A stretch of 64,000 nt of DNA from Rachycentron canadum. Taxonomy: Eukaryota > Chordata > Actinopteri > Carangiformes > Rachycentridae. Each line of letters starts with the position of its first letter. The first letter of the stretch is position 1. Below, piece by piece: positions 34,301 through 46,000 of this stretch. Position numbers and translations under genes: made by a program. The notes beneath the pieces are model-generated. The model was not told where the DNA came from. It ran no database searches and worked only from the letters and a program-made list of their open reading frames with translations. The stretch covers positions 20,824,677-20,888,676 of the forward strand of contig CM076656.1 in assembly GCA_038496675.1 (NCBI GenBank), in the 5' to 3' direction.

Positions 34301-37300
34301 CCACCTTTTTCACGCTCCACATTTGGGTTTGCAAATGTATGCAAACTTCCATATGCCTGCATTAGGAGATCATGCACAATACTTCAATGATGCTGACTGT
34401 TGCCAATGCACAAGGCATTATGAAGTGGAGACACGTGATGGTTTTATCTCCTCCAGTTGTAACCAAGGTCTTTGGTTTGGATTCAGAAGTGGGAGGAGGC
34501 ACAATGAAATCAAGGACTGAGAAAAACTACATTTATATCAATCTAGTATCGTTAGTGCACTACAACTGCTGACACTTACACGTATAATCTGTATTTTTTT
34601 AGTTAAATGTATGATATTATCGATTGTGTTGTCTATTGGTAATTTCCATTTCCTATTGTGGTCTAATGGTGATGAAAACTGACTTTTTCTTACTACAATG
34701 TACATATAAAAGCCCAACTAGGGACAGGATTTGAAAATTAGCAGTGGATATAAACTCTGTTTGCAACACATCAGTTCCTTGTACTATGGAACTATATTTA
34801 ATTGTATTGTTCTATTACATGAATAAATTAACTGAAACAGTAGCAAAAAATGTTTTTTTAATTATCTCCTCTCTTTTTATTATTATTTCTTTCTATGAAT
34901 TAATTCAATTATTATATATATATATATATAAATTATTAATATATATATATATGTGTTTGTGTGTGTATATATATATATATATATGTATATGTATTATTTT
35001 TTTCTGACTATAAAACTACAGATGATAAAAAGCTTTTTGGCTGACTCGAATGAATGAATAACTTAATGCATTTGCAGTGAAATTAATGCAAGTAATCAAT
35101 GAGTGATTGGTCTACAGCACTAAGAAGGCCCCTCAGCAGGCGACAGGTTTTAGTAAGATTGGACGGCCTGTCTGACGCCTAACAGGCTAAATTCTGTTGC
35201 TTAAAAAGCTTTTGCTTGGAAGGATAGGATTTGAAATGGACGTGATTTTCAGTCATAAAATAGGAGGCTTGGAAGTAGAATACAAACTTGCGATGGTTGG
35301 CGGTTGTTTTGTTTGTAGAAGGCCTCCAGTTTTGGGATGGAAGCAGCTCGAACCCGAATCCGATCCTTCACACCTAAACGTTTGCTGAACGGGACGGCGA
35401 TGAGCCTGAGAGGACAGAGGACAGGAGAGAAGAGAAACAACTGAGTAGGATTTTCTAAATCAACTTGGTTGTGCAACAAACTGGGTTAAAATCCCAGAGG
35501 ATCTAGTGCGGTGACATCAGCAGCTGCCCAATGGGATCCCACCACAGTACAGTACAGAGTAATGGCAACAAGACGGCTCATTATGCTGCTCCTGACAGCC
35601 TGCGGAGCCACTCCCGTGGGGTGTATGGTGACATTTGGTCAGACAGCCTATACCATTAGCTGATAAGGCATCAGGAGACATTTGATCTGCATGTGTGTGT
35701 GTTTCAGGGAGATGGAGCAGAGCACCAGAAGACAATGTGAGTGTATAAGCACAGATGAGATGTTTTGATAGGGGTCTGTGTATGTGCGTGTGTTTGCATG
35801 CATGTGTGTGTGTCTATATGTGTGTGTGTGTGGTGTGATTGGGCAATGTCATGTGGTGTGTAACTCTATCTCAGAGATAATAATGCTAAAGTGGGCAGGG
35901 AGGGAGAGATCAGAGAGAAGGAGAAGGTCAGGGCAGCTTTAGACAGAGACACACACAGTCTCTGGTTACAGGAGCCTGTAACACACACACACATACACAC
36001 AAACACAGATACCACACCTTCTCCCTCAACACAGGGGAACAGCTGTGGCCTGGGACGATCAAATGAAGACACCTCGCAGCTGACTAACGGCTCCTCCCAT
36101 GTAAGAAACACCTCACAACTCTCCTGTCCACCACAACAACCAACAACCGCAAGAGATGAAATGAACAAGAGATGCCCACCTCCTCAACACACTCATATGC
36201 ATGCTGATATTCTGCTCTTACCCACTCACCCCTGACTGCTACTGATGCATCTAATGTTACTACTCTAACAGTCTAAGAAATACCTGATTAAAGGCCACGC
36301 TCACACAGTTCATCATTAGGACAGACGATATCGTAGCTGATAGATTGATAGAGCATTGAAAAACAAGCCTATCTGTCCATCCATCATGTGTCTGGGCATC
36401 CTGTCTTTGTTTTTCCAGATTCCTCCTCTCACCAGCAAAACTAGATAAGTGTAGCAGGCGAGCTGCCGGTGACGTTGTCCTCGACATGCAGCCTTGTTTT
36501 TGAGGCATCAGCTCACTTTCACACACTTCTGAGTGCAAAGAAAAGTTCAACTTTATTGACTTTAAGAGTTTGATTTAAACAACAGATTCTACTCACAAAG
36601 AAACAGGAGAATATTTTAGACGACTACAGAAAATAATCCTTTCCCACATGTAACGTCACGTGGCTCTGTGATATTATTTAAAATACAATAAGTGTACTTT
36701 AAATGTACATTAGTGTAATGATAACATGTTTATAATACATCACTGCATGATATGTACATCCTGGGGTTGTCTAATATCTGACTCGTTTGTCCTAATTACA
36801 TGTGATTTTAAAATGCTCTTAAAAGTTATGATATGAATGAATTATGGTCATAAGGTTGGTGGTTAATTGGGTAATGTAGTCCTGTAGTCCACGAGTTTAC
36901 ATCCACTCTTATATAGAGTCTATGGTGACAACAAAATGCCCATCAGAATATCAAACATATCCAGATGACTTCATGAGCTGATGAACTAACGGTGAATTAA
37001 TTGCAATGTTAATGTAAATTCAACCTTGACAAGTGCTGCAAGGTGCTTCAGAGTTGTTGTCAAATATTCGAAAAGGAAACAAACTTTCGAGGTACACCAC
37101 AACATCGTCACAATATCATACTCAAGATAAGATTCAAGTCTCCCTTTGTCGCCACCACAGAAGTGTTTTGAGCTTTTTCACACAGTCTCTAGATGCATCA
37201 GCAGCAGGATTCGCATAATAAGCACTACTGGGGATTTTACATTACAGTTTTCCCATCTGTGTCTTTATCTCGTGAGCACCAGTGGTTGTCATATTTCTAT

Positions 37301-37970
37301 GAGTGTTCAGAGGCTGCTTGTTTTTCCAGCAATTAGTACAGTGAATCAACCCAACATCAGGAACCAACCAGTAACCCACCGGTGTCCTACATCGGCTATA
37401 AGGAGACCACTCCATCATAGCCACATCACTAATCCTCCTTTTCCTCAAACCCTCACTTACACGCATCATGTTTTGTTGTTTGACTCCAGTCCCAGGGAGA
37501 AAAAAGGGTTTTCATACTGTCAGCAGCTAAAACCTCCTGCTCACGCAGCCTCCGCACGTCTGTTTTTCCCTCCTCCATCTACCGGGAGCGTCCTGAGCCA
37601 CGTTAGCAGCTTCTCAGGCAGCGGACCAGCTAGTCCGCAGAAAATTATAGGGGCTCATCTGTGCGTCATCATGCTTGACCTACCGTAAGCATTCGCAGCT
37701 TACTGCTCCAGAGGGTCAGTTAAAGAGACAACTGTGAGAATCGTGCATGTGTGGTTTCATGGTCCAGCTGTGATGGGAGGCGGGTGTGTCTCACCTCTCA
37801 AAGACATATCTCAGGGCTATAAAGGCGACGGCCAGTGGCAGGGTGTAGATGAGATCCCTGGGTAGAGGAAGGTGCCCGTCGTCCTCCTTGATCTCAATGT
37901 CCCGCCAGCGGATCCCAGGAGGAAGCCAGTACTCCTCCTGCCAAAGCCACTCGTTTAACAGGGCCTCCAT
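25393..37970 (-). CDS. cers4: Ceramide synthase with Hox-like and TLC (Lag1p) domains, cers4-like
   Basis: Ten coding exons: 37970-37795, 35405-35288, 32799-32681, 32159-32102, 31848-31798, 30196-30104, 28830-28702, 26794-26688, 25837-25681, 25596-25393 (TAA). Phases close to 403 aa. It N-acylates sphingoid bases with acyl-CoA to make (dihydro)ceramide in the ER membrane. Domains: N-terminal segment MEALLNEWLWQEEYWLP with a first membrane helix, a truncated homeobox-like domain about 99-137 (KIQTWFRHRRNQDRP), and the TLC domain with the Lag1p motif at 206-248, including His213-His214 and the HDSSD motif (His240, Asp241, Asp244). The cytosolic tail (337-403) has DERSDEES and a run of acidic residues, the setting of CK2 sites in CerS proteins. 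WLWEHKECW and EMGFYLSLLM favour CERS4 over CERS2/3, but the FGYYFFN and AYLILRM region is also CERS2-like. An acceptor 2 nt before the ATG implies an untranslated first exon. Confidence 0.92.
26285..26500 (+). repeat. Dispersed fish repeat (GGCAAGGC... type) in a ceramide synthase intron
   Basis: Starts GGCAAGGCAAGGCCATTTTA, includes TCAAGGGCTTTACATAGCA and the block CCCTTTTAACAGGGAAAAAA with GAAACCTC. I know this as a common interspersed element of teleost genomes. It shares the TTTTAACAG and GAAACCTC blocks with the copy at 29370-29590. Confidence 0.65.
29125..29365 (-). repeat. SINE-like teleost repeat, inverted
   Basis: Reads in reverse as the same element as 23515-23755: GAGTCACAATCCCAGCTGAC near the tail side, then GGGAACACGCAAACATACAG and a GTGCTAACCACTGCAACAC head side. 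It lies in a ceramide synthase intron and directly abuts another repeat at 29370. Confidence 0.65.
29370..29590 (+). repeat. Dispersed fish repeat, second copy
   Basis: Contains AATTCAATTTCTTTGTTTAG, GGCACTTTACAGGGTGAGGT and AACTCCCTTTTAACAGGAAG followed by AAACCTCCAACAGAA. These are blocks of the same element as 26285-26500, here nearer to the usual consensus. It forms a nested or tandem pair with the inverted SINE-like copy just before it. Confidence 0.65.
32617..32672. repeat. GAA-rich simple repeat next to the Hox-domain exon donor
   Basis: An AAG/GAA tract begins a few bases 3' of the minus-strand donor of the exon at 32799-32681, so on the transcript it is a TTC-rich stretch at the start of the intron. 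Confidence 0.85.
34907..34995. repeat. AT/TG-rich dinucleotide cluster
   Basis: Several (AT)n runs flank a short TGTG core and an AATTATTAAT centre. Long self-complementary AT stretches make a hairpin or cruciform possible. It lies in a ceramide synthase intron. Confidence 0.85.
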
Positions 37971-38354
37971 CCTGAAGAGGAGGAGGAGAAACAGTAATCC
38001 ATGTGAGTGTTTTGCCGGACTCCTTAGCAGACCTGTGCTGTTAAAACATTGATGCCCCATTCATGTTTGTGCCGAACAGCAGCCGAGGCGCCCAAGATTA
38101 AGAATGAAAAGAGGAAACAAAGCACCGACTTCATGTTCATACTTTATACTGAGCTACAGAAACTACTACAGGATCCTGGTCTTAATTGATTCATTGTTGG
38201 GCTACAGTAACGGAAAACATCGGAAAACAACGTGAATTTCCCACAACCCAATGTGGGTTTTTATTTTAATGCTTTGTTTTATTCAGAACCCAAAGATATT
38301 CAGTTAGAAATCACACATGACAGAGAAAAGCAGCAGGAGGTGTCTGAAAATGAC

Positions 38355-38660
38355 AGCCGCATCCATCCATCATCTACACCGCTTATCCGTCAGGGTCGCA
38401 GGGGGCTGGGGTCAATCGCAGCTGAAACTGGGCGAGGACGGGTCGCCAGTCCATCACAGGACCGACATATAGAGACCAACAACCATTCAGAGTCACACTA
38501 AGGTCTATGGGCAATTTTTGTGTCCCCAATGAACCGGCATGTCTTTGGACTGTGGGAGGAAGACGTAAACAACACAAACACAGGGCGAACATGCAAACTC
38601 CACACAGTCCAAAGACATGCCGGTTTGAACCCAGAACCTTCTTTGTTGTGAGGCAACACT
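38355..38660 (-). repeat. SINE-like teleost repeat, inverted
   Basis: Starts near CATCCATCCATCATCTACAC, then GTCAGGGTCGCAGGGGGCTG, GGTCGCCAGTCCATCACAGG, CCGGCATGTCTTTGGACTGT, GAACATGCAAACTCCACACA and GGTTTGAACCCAGAACCTT with the B-box equivalent at the end. The TCCAAAGACATGC block occurs twice in inverted orientation (about 38540 and 38610), so the copy contains a small inverted duplication. It lies in the first intron of the ceramide synthase gene. Confidence 0.7.
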
Positions 38661-39289
38661 AACCACTGATGCAATGAATCTCTTATCGAAATAGTTGCAG
38701 ATCAAATTCCTGTAAATCAACTAATTAATTCAAGATTATTTGAGCTCTGAACCAAACGCACAGCTGTCGGTGTGTCAGGCCTAAAAACAACGGTGCATTG
38801 CAACATGATACAGATCTCACCGGCCAACCTTTGTGGGCCCACATCCAGGCATTAGTCACCGCATGTGTCCCAACAAAACCAGAGCAACTCAGCCTCGCAC
38901 ACGAACAAACACAAGCCCGTTTTCACACACCTCTCACTGCGATTACACCGCATGCTCAGAATAGGTGGGCTCGACTCCTCATGCACATCTATAATAAAAG
39001 CTGCTTCTTTTAGCGCCACATTGACTGAGCGTGATGCTGAACGTCAAAGCGTCCGCGCAGCAGCAGCAGCTTCCAAAACACCCCGCGATTAACAGCGACA
39101 CACAACTGAGCAGATACACACTTCTCTGCAGAAAGAAAGATATAAATACTAATAATGATCATGATCATTATAATAATGATAATAATAACACATGCAGCCC
39201 ATGATCACTCATGATGATAATGTCATGAAGTCTGGCAGCGAGCAGGGGGGAAGCCCACCTCTCACATCCCGCCACAGTCTGCAGCTGAT

Positions 39290-39411
39290 CAGCCCACACA
39301 GCCCCATCAGCCCCACCATCAGCCCCATCAGCCCCACCAGCCCCACCATCAGCCCCATCAGCCCCACCATCAGCCCCACCATCAGCCCCATCATCAGCCC
39401 CATCATCAGCC
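39290..39411. repeat. CAGCCCCAT/CAGCCCCACCAT minisatellite
   Basis: About twelve units of 9 to 12 nt (CAGCCCCAT, CAGCCCCAC, CAGCCCCACCAT) in tandem. Open frames across it are repeat artefacts (Met-Gly-Leu or Gly-Ala-Asp polymers). It lies about 70 nt 3' (on the minus strand) of the proposed non-coding exon 1 of the ceramide synthase gene. Confidence 0.93.
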
Positions 39412-39482
39412 TGCATGTGTCTACGCTAAACGCAGGAAGAACCCGAGGAAACGCTGCTGCGGAAAGGCGACATTGCGGTTAC

Positions 39483-39578
39483 CTGTCCGCGCTCCTGTAA
39501 TGCGGATGGGACGCGTATACAGCGGCAATATGGAGAGGAGGAGCGCGTTTGACGCAATCTGCTTCTGCTGATGGGGCG

Positions 39579-39582
<4 letters not shown>
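39483..39582 (-). promoter_or_regulatory. Probable promoter and non-coding first exon of the ceramide synthase gene
   Basis: A GC box (GGGGCGGGG, 39573-39581) lies upstream on the minus strand of a good donor, GGACAG|GTAACC, with the exon ending at 39483. Splicing from here to the acceptor at 37973 would place the start codon 3 nt into exon 2. The neighbourhood (38980-39550) is richer in CpG than the rest of the region. A (GA)n tract at 39580-39624 directly flanks the GC box. Confidence 0.5.

Positions 39583-39624
<42 letters not shown>
39580..39624. repeat. (GA)n microsatellite beside a GC box
   Basis: About 22 uninterrupted GA units following GGGGCGGGGA. GA tracts of this kind are common at promoters, and a role in promoter architecture is only a possibility. 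Confidence 0.93.
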
Positions 39625-39629
<5 letters not shown>

Positions 39630-42600
39630 GCGCTGTCAACACCACCACCATCATCATCATCATCATTTTACTGGGCTTTATGCTCCAAAACATGTCCCAT
39701 GAGTCAGTCATTGTGGAAATGCCTGACAACAACATCCCAGCAGAGCCGCATTTGTAATAATCTGAATCAGAAATACTTTATTAAGTATTAATCACATATG
39801 CAGATATAATGAAAATAACCATAAAACCCTTCAACACATCTTCAAAATATAAAAATACCTTGGACAGAATTAACATAGTTTATATTTACATGACATTTAC
39901 AAAAAAAAAAAGGAATGTAATGAAAAAAAAATGTATTTGCTTAACAAGTTTATCTGCCTTGGAGACTTGAGGCCACCGTCACTGTCATGGAGGTTTTCCT
40001 GGCAGGTGGTTGACATGGGAGGGTCTTGGCTCATGCAGTTCACCTGGGACCTGTGGGCTATAAACGCTGCCACATGTGCTCACTTGTCTCTCTCCCCTTC
40101 ACCTGCTGGCATCTGCTTACATTGGCATAGTTCAGACTTTGGCACTTCACACTTCACAGCACACATGCCACTCATCCACGTAGCGCTTTCATGATTAAAC
40201 TCGTTTGATTTATTCATGTTAAATTATTGAGCTTTAATCCTAAAAATACTGTCGTGCACCAAGAGATGCAGCTTTAATATGGAGGTGTTAAGTATTACAC
40301 TGAACTAATATACACACAACAGATATGAACAAAATGGGAAGTGACTCTATTTTAATTATTATACACTTAGAAATCTTCATGACAACAAAAAACATCACCC
40401 AAGTATCATGATGATTTACAGCATGGTGGCTGGATTCAGGAAACTATACACACCAGAGCTGGCAGAGAAACTAATTCAGCGTGGAACAAAGGGAATACTT
40501 TCTGTCACTGATATGATTTGTCTGATAACATTTACAGCAGTTTTCACATGACGCTGACTCTCATACCAGTCATACTCTAAAGGTATTTACAGAGAGAGGA
40601 AGACTTTTGGAGGAAAATGCCAGCAGGTAAATACGTAGACAGAACATTTAAACTCACTTTTCTTTGTGGATTACAAAAAAAAATTTATGCTATGAATCAT
40701 TATGTAAAGTCTTGAGGTAGAAGATGCTGATGGATTTAATTTGATACTTATACGTGTATTTTACTTGGAAAAACATGGCAAAATTCAGCCTTTTCCTCAC
40801 AGAGAAATAAAGTACCTGATATATTCTAAGCTTCAGCTCATTCACCAGAAAGTGTATATGTTATAAACTCCTTAAGGAACACAGACGAGAAGTTGGAGGT
40901 GGTATTCTTGGTATCGTGGGCTGAGTCCTGTTCACCTCTGCACAGACAATGTCTGCGAGACACTAGTGGGCAAAGCCTAAAGGAAATTAAATGGAGGATA
41001 TTCAGTGTAACACTAGAATACTTCGGAATAATTCAGCTACCACTTCCTTATTTGCTCCGTTTGTGGAAGCCAGACAGTAAATCCTCCCCAAAAGGAGGTG
41101 ACTCCACCTGTTTTTCTATAATGAATCATATGTAAAAAAGCCCGGGCCTTGGGGTGAGCTTATGTCTGATCTTTATGCTCATATGTCTTCACTTTTTCTC
41201 CTCAGTGTTGTTTACTTTGCTGGATTTGTTCACAGGTGAGCATGTGAGCAAGCTGCTGAGTGTAACGCAGACAGAACATGTGACTCTTCATCTCTCCATC
41301 TCGAGATGAAGAGATTTTTCTGCCTGCTCCTGGGGAATTCCTACGATGTGTGTGACTGGTCCTGCGAGAGGTCGACGCCACGTGTGTCATGTTGCAGGAA
41401 CCAGCGGTTGTGTCAAGTTTTCACAGTGATATTACTGCAGTTGCACCTCAGAGATCACGATAAGCCCTCTGGCTGACAGGTGTAATTGTGTTGCCATGAG
41501 GGTAGGGGACATGTCCCCCAGCTGTCAGTGCTCTTTTATCGCTGCATCTTTGTTATGGTGCCCAGCTGTTGTCATTTTGACACGCCAGAGTTAACGCTTT
41601 TTTATGTCATCAGACTTGTAGGACGACCCATTTCCTGCATGCTCATACCATAGAACGCCCCCAGTACAGCCCTGCGCTAACAAACCCTAATTGTGTAAAT
41701 GTATATGCATGCTCAGAGGCGGTCATGCACATGCACAGCCCCTGTTTTGCTTCCTTGTCATATAAGCGACTAACTAAATATGTGAGACATAATTATGACA
41801 TTACAAGGAAGGAGTAATGTGGGTTGTCTGGAGCTTTAGTAGGTTAAAAGTAAACACACATACATGATACGGAGGGAAAAAAACACACCAACTCAATATA
41901 ATGAACATTCTGCAACATTTTCAAAAACGGTCTCGGAAAGAAAAAATAACAGTGAACAGTGTGTTTGTTTTGAAATGAGATGATGTGGTTTTATGGAGTG
42001 GTTTTCTCATGGAAGTTGGTGTTGCTTTGTGTATCTGCCCAGACAAGCCTGTCTGTGACTAGGTGTGTGCGTGTGTGCGTGTTGGAGAACTGCTACATAA
42101 TTGGTATAATGAGAAGAACATTGGTGTATGGCAACCAGTGAGTTCATTTCCTTTTTTACAGCCAATCACAACAGCAGTTACACAAACACTGCACAACAGG
42201 TAAGGTGCTGAATATGAATCAATGTTGAAAATACAGGGTGAATTTGTTCAACTGAAAGCCATGTCTGCATGAATAAAGCACTTATGTACAGAAACTTGGA
42301 GCGTCTGCTGCTTTTTTCTTCCCTATGGAGTCCTAATGACCTTCACAGCTTTATTTTTGTTACCTCATTTAATTCTGGCCCTTTTTTAAAAACCATCCTC
42401 TTCCCCTTTTTGCGATAAAAGCTTCCTCTGTTTCCTACTGGCTGGAGTGCAGTTTGTTCTTTGCGTGACCTGCAGCCACAAACGGACTGCAACACACAAA
42501 AACAATTTGCATAAAGAGTGAGCATGTTTACCAAATTTCAGCAAAACCCATCTGTGAGACATTTCCCTCAAAACCACAGATGCCAACCCGCTGGTGGCAC

Positions 42601-43016
42601 TACAGGAAAAGTCACTAAAGCCGTGATTCATCCTCTGGGAGCCATGAATGTTTGTATTTAATTTTATGGCAGCTCATCCAGTAGTTGATGACACATTTCA
42701 GTGGTGGGCGAGTTGACCAACAGGCTGACATGGCCACTGCTACCATGGCTAAAAAAACCCATCCCTTTCTAGAAGATCCACCATCCATCTCCAGCCACGT
42801 CTCTGTTGGTCTTGCCGGCCCCTGAAGGCCCCTGGCTCTTAGCTACATACCCCTCTGTCTGGGCCATCAATAACACAGCCGGGGAGGAGGGGAATGTGCA
42901 CAGGAAACCAGTGCTTCATGGCAGCAGCAGCAGCAGCGGCGGCGGCTCTGAGCCTGGCTGAGTTAAGCTGAGCTGCTCAGGACCTGGCTGGAGCGCAGTC
43001 ACGTTTCAGCCAGGGC

Positions 43017-43020
<4 letters not shown>
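39625..43020. other. Intergenic, no gene seen
   Basis: No coding exon is supported. Open frames are short and lack recognisable motifs. A (CAT)n tract occurs at 39648-39666. A moderately GC-rich piece with CAG/CGG codon-like runs (42920-42945) precedes a CA microsatellite. Confidence 0.5.

Positions 43021-43066
<46 letters not shown>
43021..43066. repeat. (CA)n microsatellite
   Basis: Uninterrupted CA run of about 46 nt. Confidence 0.97.
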
Positions 43067-43067
<1 letters not shown>

Positions 43068-46000
43068 CTTTCCCACGGGACCTTTACTGGGGATTACAGT
43101 GTACAAAAAAGCACATGGGTATTATAGAGTGCATACTCACTTAGCTGTTAGTGCAGACACACAATGACGTAGACAGGCACATATATCAATAGGTTATGCA
43201 CATCCTGATGTTTTCTAAGCCGTATTTTTCATTTGATTTCATTTGATTTTTCTCTTTTATGAGCACACTCAGACATGGACGCATGGTCTCATCAACACAA
43301 GCTCTCTTGATCCCCCTCTTGTTCAATATCCCCCTGGTTCCCGTAAACTCTGTCACTCCCTGTCATCCCCTTCTCCTTCCCTCTGCCAGGTGTTTTGTCG
43401 GCACCCTGTGGCTGCCAACACAACAGAGGCTCTGTTCTCATCTCCCTGTGGAAGACTGCTGGGAAGCTCTCACATGCATGCTCTCTTTCTATGTCCCTCC
43501 CTCTATTAATTTCTCTCTTGGAGCATTCCTGGAGTCCTCTGCTGTTGTTTCTCATTCTTTTTGTCTGTTGTTTTTGGCGTCAGTTCTCCCTCAGACCCCC
43601 AGAGTGAAGCCAGTTAAGTTTCCAGCTGTAAGCTCTAAAAACAACAGCGCAAGTCCTCCTCGTCTTAATGCACTTCTATCTATCTGAGACCAGGCTAACA
43701 CAACAACTGGAGGCATACAGTATAAATTGTGCTCCTGGGCTAAATGGAAGTCTCCCTCATGGACAAGGTTTGACCTCATTCCAGCACTGGGCTAAAAGGG
43801 GATAGCACTTTATACCAGCAGAGGGCGCCAGATATTGCAGCCTCCTCTGATGTGTACATCCAGTGGGATATCTGACTGGGGCCTCCTCACTCCATGTCAT
43901 GTGGGCTAAACATATGGAGATTTCACTCCATTTGTCAGCATCTGAGAGACACACCTTATTCCTTCTTGTTGTTCTAGTTAGATAGTCAGCTCCAGCTTTT
44001 TTCCTTTGCTTGCAATGCACTGTAGCCTATATGGAAAAGTGAGGGTGGAGGATAAAGCGGAAGACAGAAAAAGAGTTCTCAGCCCCACAGTTTTCACTCG
44101 CCCCACACATATCGTAGATCAAAATGTCCCCACAAGCATAATTTTGTCTCACGAATTAAAGCTCCAACCCAAAGGACAGACAGTTCAGGAGCTCTTTAAC
44201 TGATGGCATGATCCATGTAAAACTTGGAAAGTGACATTGTAACTGAGAGCGAATCTTCTTCCCTTTTCCTTTCTCCCTTATCCGTTTATTTAAACAACGC
44301 ATGCTGAAGTGAACTGAACTAAATCACTGTCTTTTAGCTGGAGTGACACACATTTACAGTAAAGGTAAAGGTTTACAGTAAAAACCCAGATAATAAAGGC
44401 TGTTGGCTTTTTTTCCTCAAAATAAGAAACAGTATAATTTAGTTATATTATATGACAATCATTGTCTTTGCAAAAACTGTGGTTTTATGTATATTGCTAC
44501 TGAAAGAAGAGACCCGACAAGTTAATTCCCAGAAATTTTCTGAAACAGGAAAAAAAGAAAGACAAACATACTGATTGCCAAGTAACTGTACAAAAAGCAA
44601 TATTATTTTCAGGTGCATTATGCGTGCCACGAGAATAACGAATATTTTTGTTAATGGATGTCTGATGTGGAAGTAGCAAAAGATCAAGAACACTTGACGT
44701 AATACAACAAAGAGCTGCATGGGTATTCCTCACGTGTGCTTGTGTGTCTGTGTACAGACGTGTGTTTGTGTGCTCGGTCAAAGATGCATTTCCAAATCCT
44801 GCAGAGGTAAACATCGTTAAACTTCAAGTGCGGAAGTTCGATTGTGTTGCAGTCGGCTACAAAGCCCCTCTCACCCACCTGTTTACAGCCTTAATTAACA
44901 GGCAAACTTCAAGTCAGATGGAGGCTACGTCATCTGTTGAGCCGGGCTGGGGGTCAGCGTCTTATGGCTTCACTCGAGAAGTATTTAAGAGACCCTGGAG
45001 TCATGAGACATAACCTCCCACAGAACCAACCGATGCTGAGTATTGGCGTCATCTTTTGACAATAATGGGACACAGTTTCAGAAGCTATTGTTCTTCTAAA
45101 CAGAAAAACAGAGGAGGTAGAAAAAATAAAGAAACAGCACACAAGTTTAATTTGGGTTAATTTGGTTTAACTGTTTATAGAGGTTCAATTGTTCATTCTA
45201 AATGTGTTTGCAGGTGTGTTCTTCATGCCAGTGTGAATAGAAACCTGCTGGAAGACAAAACGAACAAAAAAAAAAGAACAGGAATATAATAGAAAAGTAA
45301 CTTGGTGAGAAAAACAAAACTAAAAAAACACAAAGGACAATTGCAATTAATGAAACATTCAAACTGGTTCAAAATGTTCTGTATAATTTGAACCATATTT
45401 CAAAAAGGCACCAAAAAGGAACATTAAGTGCAATGAAATGTAACTATATCAGAACAAATGAAAAAAAAAAACCCCACAAAGAACTAGTTTTCTTCTTCAG
45501 GGTCTCTCCAGTCCTGCTTTTTTCTTTCCAAACTCAAAATCAAGCCAAACATGTCTGATCTCCCTTTCAAATCAGTTTTCACCTCCCCACTGATGGATGA
45601 ACCCACTCTCCCCCCACCACCTTAAAAATATACACGTTATCTAACAGCCTCTTCATTTACCTACTTATTTTTCTTAGACCTTTTTTTCTATCTTCGCCCT
45701 CTACTCCTCTCTCCTTCTCAATAGATCAAAATATATAAGTCAAATACAAATCTGTGCAGCCAAATATTAATCTATGATAATGACACAGATTATTGTTATA
45801 CAACGTGTTACGTTAGATCGACATGACTGTTGCATCTCAGTTTAAAATGATTCAATGTGACTCCATAAAGATACTGGATAATGACTCTGTGGGGGAAACA
45901 GAGGAGCCCGAGGTCTCACCTTCATACTTACCCTGTACCTGGTCCTCAAACCAGCAGCTCTAAAATGTCTTGAAAGAGAAACCAGGTGAAGCTGTTCAGT

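Noticed and set aside
39168..39416. Gly-Ala-Asp-rich frame at the minisatellite
   Set aside because: Translation of tandem 9-12 nt units; no flanking coding signal.
43259..43687. 142-aa plus-strand frame, the longest in the desert
   Set aside because: Arises from a pyrimidine-rich stretch (Ser/Leu/Pro-rich in several frames), with no family resemblance and no convincing splice context.
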